Below, one piece after another: positions 42,695-49,841 of a stretch of DNA of 64,000 bases (positions are counted from its first letter, which is position 1; each line of letters opens with the position of its first letter). The position numbers and the translations under genes are program-made. Origin of the DNA: Sphingomonas morindae. GTDB lineage: Bacteria > Pseudomonadota > Alphaproteobacteria > Sphingomonadales > Sphingomonadaceae. The notes under the pieces were generated by a model. It ran no database searches, was not told the DNA's origin, and worked only from the letters and a program-made list of their open reading frames with translations. The stretch is taken from positions 886,501 through 950,500 of the forward strand of contig NZ_CP084930.1 in NCBI RefSeq assembly GCF_023822065.1, in the 5' to 3' direction.

Positions 42695-42696
42695 GC

Positions 42697-44004
42697 ATGG
42701 CACAGCCGTTGCGCGTCGCGCTCGCGGGTCTCGGCACGGTGGGCGCGGGGGTCATCGCCCTGATCGACGCCAATCGCGATCTCATCGCGCGGCGCGCCGG
42801 CCGGCCGATCGAGATCGTCGCCGTCTCGGCGCGCGATCGGGCGCGCGATCGCGGCGTCGATCTCACCCGCTTCGCCTGGCTGGACGATACGCGCGCGCTC
42901 GGCCAGCGCGACGATGTCGATGTGGTGGTGGAGCTGATCGGCGGCGCCGATGGCCCCGCGCTCACCTTGGCCCGCGAGGCGCTCGGCCAGGGCAAGCATT
43001 TCGTCACCGCCAACAAGGCGATGATCGCGCATCACGGGCTCGCGCTCGCGGCCGAGGCGGAGCGGCTCCAGCGCGCCTTCAAATATGAGGCGGCGGTGGC
43101 GGGCGGCATCCCCGTCATCAAGGGGCTGCGCGAGGGCGCCGCCGCCAATGCGCTGACCCGCGTCTATGGCATCCTCAACGGCACCTGCAATTACATCCTC
43201 TCCACCATGGAGAGCGAAGGCGCCGATTTCGCCGCCGTGCTCGCCGAGGCGCAGCGGCTGGGCTATGCCGAGGCCGATCCCGGCTTCGACATCGACGGCG
43301 TCGACGCCGCGCACAAACTCTCGATCCTCGCCAGCCTCGCCTTCGGCTCGCGCCTCGATTTCGAGGCCGTCGCCATCACCGGCATCCGCCAGATCATCGC
43401 CGCCGATATCGCTCAGGCCCAGGCGCTGGGCTATCGCGTGCGGCTCGTCGGCATCGCCGAGACCAGCCCCGAAGGCAGCAGCACCGCCGGCCTGTTCCAG
43501 CGCGTCCATCCCTGCCTGGTGCCGCTGCACCACCCGCTCGCCCATGTCGCGGGCTCGCTCAACGCCGTGGTGGCGGAAGGCAATTTCGTCGGCCGGCTGC
43601 TGTTCGAGGGGCGCGGCGCCGGCGCCGGGCCGACCGCCTCGGCGGTGGTGGCGGATCTGATCGACATCGCCCGGGGCGAGCTTGGCCCCGCCTTCGCCAT
43701 GCCCGTCGCCGCGCTCGAGGCCCAGCCCCCCGCCCCCGCCGGCGAACGCCGCGCGCGCGCCTATCTGCGCTTCTCGGTGGCCGACCGGCCCGGCGTGCTC
43801 GCCGAGATCGCGGCGGCGATGCGCGACGCCAATGTCTCGATCGAAAGCCTCATCCAGCGCGGCCAGACACCCGAGGGCGGCGCGCTGGTGGCGCTCGTCA
43901 CGCACGAAGGCCCCGAACGCTGCGTCGCCGACGCACTCGCCCGCCTCGACGGCTCGCCCAGCCTGCTCGGCCAGCCGATGTGGATGCATATTCTGGACGT
44001 GTGA
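42697..44004 (+). CDS. hom: Homoserine dehydrogenase
   Basis: From ATG 42697 the product is 435 residues. The NAD(P)-binding start is PLRVALAGLGTVGAGVIALI; the catalytic domain has GILNGTCNYIL (near residue 160) and GYAEADPGFDIDGVDAAHKL. A C-terminal ACT domain (about 350-430, YLRFSVADRPGVLAEIAAAM) suggests threonine feedback. It makes homoserine for Thr/Met synthesis. Confidence 0.96.
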   Translation: MAQPLRVALAGLGTVGAGVIALIDANRDLIARRAGRPIEIVAVSARDRARDRGVDLTRFAWLDDTRALGQRDDVDVVVELIGGADGPALTLAREALGQGKHFVTANKAMIAHHGLALAAEAERLQRAFKYEAAVAGGIPVIKGLREGAAANALTRVYGILNGTCNYILSTMESEGADFAAVLAEAQRLGYAEADPGFDIDGVDAAHKLSILASLAFGSRLDFEAVAITGIRQIIAADIAQAQALGYRVRLVGIAETSPEGSSTAGLFQRVHPCLVPLHHPLAHVAGSLNAVVAEGNFVGRLLFEGRGAGAGPTASAVVADLIDIARGELGPAFAMPVAALEAQPPAPAGERRARAYLRFSVADRPGVLAEIAAAMRDANVSIESLIQRGQTPEGGALVALVTHEGPERCVADALARLDGSPSLLGQPMWMHILDV

Positions 44005-44051
44005 GGGGGGCATGGCCCGCCGGGCACGCGCAGACCGACCGCCTCGCCGCC

Positions 44052-45791
44052 TCATCCCCCGAACATCGCCCGCAACAACGTGAGGCTCGTCTTGTCCCGC
44101 CGGACCAGCGCGGCGTCGATCAGGGCGATGCGCGCGTTGCAGATCGCGAGCGGCGGCCCCTCGCGGTGCAGCGCCCGCACAAACGCCGCGCGGTTGAGGC
44201 GCGCGCGCGTCATCGCTTCGTCCATGAGGGTCGACGGGACGGTGTAGGTGCCGGTGTTCTTCACATCGTCGGCCGGCGGCGTGCCGGTGCGGATCGCGCG
44301 CGCGAGCAGGGCGTAGCTATCTTTGCTCAGATCGCGCCGGTCCGGGCCCCTGTCGCGGCCCTCGAGGACCGCGACGCATGTCTCGGGCGCGGCGCGCTCG
44401 GCCCAGCGGAGCCGCTGCTCGTAATAGGTCGCAAAGTCCAGCACCAGCTTGCCGTCCCCGTCGCGCAGCACGCGCGCCAGGAGGTGCGAGAGGATGATGT
44501 CGGTCTTTTTCACCAATGCCTGGAAAGCCGGGTGCGGATCGCTGCCGCGCCGCGCCCGCGCGCTGTCCCACTCCCGCTTCAGCCGCGCGTACAGATCAGG
44601 GTTCACCCTCGGCAGCTCGGGCAGACTCAACGCGCCATTGGTGAACAGGGAAAGCAATTGTTCCAGATCCTGGTCCAAGACGACCAGTTCGGGAGCGGGC
44701 GCTACCACCTCAAAGGCCGGACGGGCCGGTGGCTGCACGCGATTTGGGTCGGGCGGCGACGATACGTGAAAGATCATGCCCAGTAAGATGGGCCCAAAAA
44801 CAGACATGAGCATCAGCGCCATCAATCTTGCCGGCGCGGACAGACCCGCCTGATCGATCACAGTATCGAGGATCCTCCGGCATCGCTCGCGATAGAGGAT
44901 ACCGATCGGGAACGGCGCCGCGCGCTGTCGCTTGATGCGATCCGCCCACCAGGCATGCGAGTCTTCGTTCAGCCCGGCAAGGATCGTCGGGTGATAATTC
45001 CGCGCATAGGCCAGCATATATTCGACGCGGGGGCCGGATAACCAACCGTCGATCCAGCCGCGCACCCCCGATGGCGGCGCTTGCCGCAGCCGGCGCAGAT
45101 ACCGGTACATGCGGCGGTTCTCCGTGCGCAGCTCGGCCTCGAAGCTCAGATCCCTGGCGCGCTTGAGGATCCAGTCGATCACCGGCGGCCGGTGCAGCGC
45201 GCTATCGTCGCTGTCCCAGCGGAAATAGGCGATCGCCCGATCGATCATCGGATCGCTGCGCGGCGTACCCTCGGAGATGGTCTCCGCGAAGAAGCGCTCG
45301 ACCTGTTGGGCATGCGCCAGATTCTGCATCGCCGGATCGGCGAGGATCCGCTCGACCAGCGCCGTCATCTCCTCCTGCGAAACGCTGCGGCTGCGATCGT
45401 GCACCATCGCGTGCAGCGCATGCAGCGCCTCGAAATCGGCCTGCCCGCGCAGGTCGGGCGCACGCTCGATCGGAAGAAGATCCGGCGCCGCCGCGGCGAC
45501 CGGTTCGGGCGCGGCGGCCCCCGCCGGATCGGCCGCGGCCTCTCCGGCACCCTCGGCGTCGTCGCCGTCCTCGACGTCCTCGGCCTCGTCGGCATCCTCG
45601 GCGTCGTCGGCCTCCTCCTCCTCCGCCTGCTGTTCGGCCAGATACATCGCCCAGTCGCGCGCCTCGCGCAGCGCGGCGAAGCCTTCGGGATCCGTCTCCG
45701 GATCCATCGCCTTCAGCAGCCGCGCATAGGCCTTGCGGATCTCCCGGATATCGCCGGTCGGGTCGATGCCCAGCGTTGCCCAGGGCCCCAT
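44052..45791 (-). CDS. Degenerate J-domain membrane protein, partner of the HscC-like chaperone
   Basis: From ATG 45791 the product is 579 residues. Residues 1-55 look like a J domain (WATLGIDPTGDIREIRKAYA) but the HPD tripeptide is replaced (KAMDPETDPEGF). An Ala/Glu/Asp acidic linker follows, then a helical region and one membrane helix (about 325-347). The rest is helical and unassigned. It overlaps hscC by one base (TGATG). E. coli HscC works with DjlB/DjlC, which also have atypical J domains; the same pairing is inferred here. Confidence 0.75.
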   Translation of the reverse strand: MGPWATLGIDPTGDIREIRKAYARLLKAMDPETDPEGFAALREARDWAMYLAEQQAEEEEADDAEDADEAEDVEDGDDAEGAGEAAADPAGAAAPEPVAAAAPDLLPIERAPDLRGQADFEALHALHAMVHDRSRSVSQEEMTALVERILADPAMQNLAHAQQVERFFAETISEGTPRSDPMIDRAIAYFRWDSDDSALHRPPVIDWILKRARDLSFEAELRTENRRMYRYLRRLRQAPPSGVRGWIDGWLSGPRVEYMLAYARNYHPTILAGLNEDSHAWWADRIKRQRAAPFPIGILYRERCRRILDTVIDQAGLSAPARLMALMLMSVFGPILLGMIFHVSSPPDPNRVQPPARPAFEVVAPAPELVVLDQDLEQLLSLFTNGALSLPELPRVNPDLYARLKREWDSARARRGSDPHPAFQALVKKTDIILSHLLARVLRDGDGKLVLDFATYYEQRLRWAERAAPETCVAVLEGRDRGPDRRDLSKDSYALLARAIRTGTPPADDVKNTGTYTVPSTLMDEAMTRARLNRAAFVRALHREGPPLAICNARIALIDAALVRRDKTSLTLLRAMFGG

Positions 45792-47485
45792 CACAGGTAG
45801 CGCTCGCCCTCGATGGCATCCAGCTGCTCGGTCACCATCGCCATCGCCTCGGCGATCGCGCGGGGATCCTGCGTGGCGAGCACGCCTTGGAAATGCGCCA
45901 GCAGCCGCCCGGCCCGCGCGCGCCGCTCGCCGACAAAGGATTCGAAGCAGCGCTCGGCGCGGGCGATCAGCGCCTGGTTGGCGGCCTGGTCGCGCGGGTG
46001 GATCTTGAGCGCGGCCAGCGCGGCGCGGCGTTCCTCCGCCTCGGCCCGGTCCAACCCCTCGCCCTCGTTGATGACGGCCACGCGCTTCTCGCCGGTCTCG
46101 GGCACGGTCACGTCCACCTCGAGCAGCCCGCTCACGTCATAGGTGAAGCGGCAGTCGACCGTGATCTCGCCGGCGGCACGCGGCGGCACCGCGATCTCGA
46201 CGCTGCCGAGCCTTATGTTCGCCGCCACCGTGCGCGCCTCGCCCTGGTAGATGTTGAACACGATCCGGTTCTGCTGCGGGTGTACGGTGGAGAAGCAGTG
46301 GACCCGGCTGGCGGGCAACACGGTGTTGCGCTCGATGATGGGCTGGAACAGCCCCCTGTGCAGCGTGCCGCTGGCGTCGTGCTCCGCCACCTCGACGCCC
46401 AGGCTGAACGGGCAGACATCGGTCAGGCGGATCTCGGCGAGGTCGGCCTTGCGTTCGCGCAGCCCCGCCTGCACCCCCGCGCCCAGCGCAATCGCGTGGT
46501 CGGGATGAACGGAGGCGTTGGGGAAGCGCGCGAACATCCGCGTCACCGCCTTGCGCACGATCGGCATCCGCGTGGCGCCGCCGACCAGCACGATCTCGCT
46601 CATGGCATCGGCATACAGCTTGCTGTCGCGCATCGCCCGCAGCACCGGCTCGCGCAGGCGGTCGAGCAGCGGGGCTGCGGCGGCCTCGAACTCTTCGGCC
46701 GTGATCTCGGTCGATAGCAGCGTGTCCCGCCAGACGAGTTCGAAGGTCGCGGTCTCCGCCTCGCTCAGCGCGCGGCGGGTCCGCTCGGCGGCGGCGCGGA
46801 TCTGCTCGCGCAGCTTGTCCTGCGCCGGATTGAGCGGCAGGCGCAGCCGTTCCTTGGCGATGCCGGCGATGACTTCGTTGAAATCCTCGCCGCCCAGCCG
46901 ATTGTCGCCCGCCGAGGCGCGGACCTCGATCACCCCGTCGAAGATCTCGACGATCGAGACGTCGAACGTGCCGCCGCCCAGGTCGAAGACGAGGAAGGGA
47001 TCGCGGTCCTCCCGCTCGGCGATGCCGAAGGCGAGCGCGGCGGCGGTGGGTTCGTTGACCAGCCGCTCCACTTTGAGCCCGGCCAGCTCGCCGGCGCGCC
47101 GCGTCGCCTTGCGCTGGCGATCGCTGAAATAGGCGGGCACGGTGATCACCGCGCTGGTGACCTCTTCGCCGCAATGGCGCTCCGCATCGGCCTTGAGGCT
47201 CTTGAGCACCAGCGCCGAGACTTCCTCGGCGGTGAACGACGAGCGTCCGAGCTGGATCGGCTTCTGCGTGCCGATCAGCCGCTTGAACGCGGTCGCGGTG
47301 CGATCCGGATGGACGGGCTGGCGATCAAGCGCGGCCCGGCCGACCAGCACGTCGCCATTGTCGGTCAGGCTCACCGCCGAGGGCGTCAGAAATTCGCCCA
47401 GGCTGTTTGGAATCAGCTCGGGCCCGCCATCCCCCCAGCGCGCGATGGCGCTGTTGGTCGTGCCAAGATCGATGCCTACGATCAC
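45791..47485 (-). CDS. hscC: HscC-like Hsp70 chaperone
   Basis: From GTG 47485 (AGGGGGG four bases upstream) the product is 564 residues, close to E. coli HscC and shorter than DnaK. The ATPase domain is intact: IVGIDLGTTNSAIARW, VITVPAYFSDRQRKATRRAG, NEPTAAALAFG, FLVFDLGGGTFDVSIVEI, EIVLVGGATRMPIVRKAV. The substrate domain (about 380-490) lacks a long lid. It forms an operon with the J-like gene. Confidence 0.9.
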   Translation of the reverse strand: MIVGIDLGTTNSAIARWGDGGPELIPNSLGEFLTPSAVSLTDNGDVLVGRAALDRQPVHPDRTATAFKRLIGTQKPIQLGRSSFTAEEVSALVLKSLKADAERHCGEEVTSAVITVPAYFSDRQRKATRRAGELAGLKVERLVNEPTAAALAFGIAEREDRDPFLVFDLGGGTFDVSIVEIFDGVIEVRASAGDNRLGGEDFNEVIAGIAKERLRLPLNPAQDKLREQIRAAAERTRRALSEAETATFELVWRDTLLSTEITAEEFEAAAAPLLDRLREPVLRAMRDSKLYADAMSEIVLVGGATRMPIVRKAVTRMFARFPNASVHPDHAIALGAGVQAGLRERKADLAEIRLTDVCPFSLGVEVAEHDASGTLHRGLFQPIIERNTVLPASRVHCFSTVHPQQNRIVFNIYQGEARTVAANIRLGSVEIAVPPRAAGEITVDCRFTYDVSGLLEVDVTVPETGEKRVAVINEGEGLDRAEAEERRAALAALKIHPRDQAANQALIARAERCFESFVGERRARAGRLLAHFQGVLATQDPRAIAEAMAMVTEQLDAIEGERYL

Positions 47486-47521
47486 GAAACCCCCCTGCGC
47501 CACCCCCTGACGACTAATGCT

Positions 47522-47548
47522 ATAGTAGAGCGCTCGGGCGCCCGAGCG
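47522..47548 (-). promoter_or_regulatory. hscC promoter with 18-bp perfect palindrome
   Basis: CGCTCGGGCGCCCGAGCG (47531-47548) is fully palindromic. On the minus strand it is followed by CTCTACTATAGC, with TACTAT (47527-47522) as a candidate -10 about 37 bases before the hscC start. The palindrome would lie in the promoter spacer, the place for a repressor. Confidence 0.55.
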
Positions 47549-47931
47549 GCCATGGGGGGGCCTTAATCTCGGCGGAATGGCCAGCGCTGGCGCTGACAAG
47601 GGCACATGATGCGCGCGGCGGAGTGTCCGCCGCCGGGTCTTGGGAGAACGGCGCGTGACCGGCCCTCTTATCCTTCCGGTGCGGCAGGCCGGCGTCACGC
47701 TGCCGGCGGCCAACCCTTGAGAAAAGTCCAGGCCCGCCCCATCGAAGCTATCCGGGCTGGGCGGTCGCGGACGCTTCGCTGTCGGGGCGCGAAGCGGTTG
47801 GCGCGCGCGTCCGCCACGCGATTTCTGCGTTCACGGCCTAGCGGCGACCGACGGGCGCGCGCGGCGGGGCGGGGCGGGGCGGGGCGGGCAAGAAAGCTTC
47901 TGGTCGTTGATCTCGACGGGCTCATTCTTAA
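47549..47931. other. Gene-free stretch with G-quadruplex motif
   Basis: No credible gene is seen in this GC-rich stretch upstream of the AT-richer patch; an open frame exists on the plus strand but its translation is Arg/Ala-rich without recognisable features. Bases 47866-47888 are four GGGGC units plus GGG, a strong G-quadruplex motif. Confidence 0.5.
47866..47888 (+). repeat. (GGGGC)4 tract
   Basis: GGGGC occurs four times in a row (47866-47885) and GGG follows, giving five G-runs with single-C loops. Confidence 0.85.
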
Positions 47932-47977
47932 GCGGCGTGGACAAATTCAGCCGTGCCGGATCGTCCGTCGTCCCGCC
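47932..47977 (+). repeat. 46-bp direct repeat, left copy
   Basis: This copy matches 49124-49169 at 43 of 46 positions (core GGACAAATTCAGCCGTGCCG). The two copies are 1192 bases apart and bracket the AT-richer patch. Confidence 0.85.
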
Positions 47978-48553
47978 TCAGGTGAGAAACATCGTCATGA
48001 TGGCGGTCCGGCGACCGTCAACTACGACGGGAATAACACCGTCATTAAGCAGACTGTTGTGCCAGCATTTGAACAATCTGCTAAGACAATATCCGACGCT
48101 CTCAACAATGCCAACCCATTCTCGATTATCGTCAATGGGAAAGTGACGACGGCTGATGAAATTGCCGACATCACACACCACTTCGATTTCAAGTTCACAG
48201 AGGGCGTAGCCTATCCGGATCATAATTACGGGGGACAAACCCAGTATGATCCGGCTACGGGTCGGTACGTCTCGAATATGGATGCGACCGGAACCGCGGC
48301 GGGCTACGCGGCTCAGGGCCCTGACGGGGTCAACTACATCGAACTGCATGAGATTGCGCACAAGCTCCAGATTTCCCGGCAGTTTCAGCAGACGCAGTAT
48401 TCTGACTTCCTGAACCAACATAATCAGGACCCAACTGGCTGGTCCGACTCAGCCCAGTTTGACGCCGTTGAAAGGTTTGCGAACGACATTACGGAGGCGA
48501 TTGAGCTACAACTCCACATCAATGTGAAGACGGACGTGCCACATGGCTACTAA
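47978..48553 (+). pseudogene. 5'-truncated gene with HEIAH zinc-protease-like motif (possible toxin domain)
   Basis: An open frame of 191 codons runs from the edge of the left direct repeat to TAG-free end at 48553, with base composition near 50% GC against about 70% around it. It has no plausible ATG: the first in-frame GTG (48058) has no ribosome site. The product contains NYIELHEIAHKLQISRQFQQ; HEIAH is at 48347-48361. A downstream VERFANDITEAIELQLH could give a third metal ligand. The sequence upstream looks unrelated, so this is probably the C-terminal part of a larger protein. It is not recognised as a named family. A displaced polymorphic-toxin metallopeptidase domain is one inference; a cell-wall or proteolytic enzyme is another. 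Confidence 0.5.
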
Positions 48554-49088
48554 GTTCACCGCCCTGCTATGCTCGACCCTGGCTCTCAGCGCCGCGTCGG
48601 CCTTGGCCGAAAGCTATCAGCCGCAGGTTTTTGCGTTTGGTCCGCTGGTCCTCGACCTTCATCATCAGATGGTGCGGTTTGGCCCGGAGGATCGGCCTCT
48701 CGTGGACTGCTCCGATCCAAGCACATTTTGTGTCCGCTCCGACCTTGTCACTTTCGCGGTTCCGAGGCGCTGTGCCGATCTTCAGAAGGAGAGATTTGGC
48801 TCGGGTGACGTCGAAACGATTGTTCTACAAAGAAAGGTCGACGGCGGCACCAAGCCGGACTTTGCACGAGAAATGCTCCTCGGAAATCCTTCTCGCCCAA
48901 ACGTGGTTGTCGGGTATGAAGCGACCTTTGGCGTTACCTATATCTTCTATGACTCGCAGCGGAAGCTGGACCTTGTCAAGCTTGCGCGCGAGGGTAAGCT
49001 GACTGAAATGGTCAAAACTGACAACTACACCTTCAACATAAAGCGACGACTTATTACCTTTGATAAACTTGCACCTTGCGAAGCCTAG
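48543..49088 (+). CDS. Small exported protein overlapping the HEIAH frame (possible immunity protein)
   Basis: The 181-residue product has a signal peptide (1-22, LLCSTLALSAASALAES). The mature part has two cysteine pairs (CSDPSTFC; CADLQKE and LAPCEA) and no recognised domain. Its ATG lies 11 bases before the end of the HEIAH frame, implying translational coupling. Base composition matches that frame and differs from the surroundings. The layout suits a toxin-immunity pair acting in the periplasm, but this is inferred from arrangement only. Confidence 0.7.
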   Translation: MATKFTALLCSTLALSAASALAESYQPQVFAFGPLVLDLHHQMVRFGPEDRPLVDCSDPSTFCVRSDLVTFAVPRRCADLQKERFGSGDVETIVLQRKVDGGTKPDFAREMLLGNPSRPNVVVGYEATFGVTYIFYDSQRKLDLVKLAREGKLTEMVKTDNYTFNIKRRLITFDKLAPCEA

Positions 49089-49123
49089 GCTGCGCGGGCA
49101 AAATCAGGACGCCTGCTGCCTAG

Positions 49124-49169
49124 GCGGCTCGGACAAATTCAGCCGTGCCGGATCGTCCTTCGTCCCGCC
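49124..49169 (+). repeat. 46-bp direct repeat, right copy
   Basis: Second copy of the repeat at 47932-47977 with three mismatches. It lies 35 bases after the exported-protein gene. Confidence 0.85.
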
Positions 49170-49244
49170 AAGCGTAATTTGGCAGCGTCGGCTGCCACCG
49201 ATTACTGGCTGAGGCACAGGGGCTAACAACGAAATTATGAGCCT

Positions 49245-49277
49245 CCACCAGGCGGTGGCAGCCGCACAGCCTGGTGG
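49245..49277. repeat. Perfect 9-bp inverted repeat
   Basis: CCACCAGGC (49245-49253) and GCCTGGTGG (49269-49277) surround a 15-base loop. No T run follows, so it may be a mobile-element remnant or a protein site rather than a terminator. Confidence 0.55.
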
Positions 49278-49841
49278 CTGAGAGCCGATCGCAGCATCAC
49301 TTCAGTGCGCTGAGAATGACGGACAGGCGGGAACGATGGCGAGGACTTCTTCAGCCTACGCATAATGCCGAGGTTTCGCACAGAAAGCGCACAGGCTATG
49401 GTCCGACGGTCTGACCAAGCCCGAAGGCCAAGGGCGAGGCGGACGGGATTGGAGGCCGCCGAGCCTTCAGCCGGCCGGGCGCGAAGTCATCCGGGTTCGC
49501 CGAAGCTTCGCATTTGCCCGTTCACCGGTCAGCGCAGGTTCGCCCGTCCCGTGCCACAGGGGGGGCCTCATCTGCGTGACCCCAGCCCCGCGCGAGAGAG
49601 CGGGTCTAAAGCGGTCCGCCACAGGGCCGCACCCCGGGTGCCCGAGGCACGCGAGGACGCGCCAGGCCGGCTCTCCCCCGCCCCGTAGCGTCCCCGCCGC
49701 GCGCCCGCTTATCCTACAGAGCGCCACGCTGCCCGATCGGGCGCACCCCCTCGCCTCGCCCCCCTCCGATCGCCACCGCCCCGCCCCCGAAACCCCACCG
49801 CCCCGCTTCCTTCCCCCGGTGCGATCGGCTATGCGGCGGCG
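49278..49841. other. Gene-free stretch before recJ
   Basis: No convincing gene, RNA or promoter is seen. Short open frames translate to Arg/Pro-rich strings without start sites. It may be decayed sequence belonging to the neighbouring AT-richer patch. Confidence 0.5.

Noticed and set aside
42600-42696. SAM-type riboswitch before hom
   Set aside because: The leader has one strong hairpin but I could not find the conserved core of a known SAM riboswitch class.
13369-49525. Shared 12-mer TTGCCCGTTCAC before the activator gene and near 49513
   Set aside because: The flanks differ completely and the second copy is in featureless sequence; likely chance.
49365-49688. Small open frame in the gene-free stretch before recJ
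   Set aside because: Arg/Pro/Ala-rich translation, no ribosome site, no recognisable motif.
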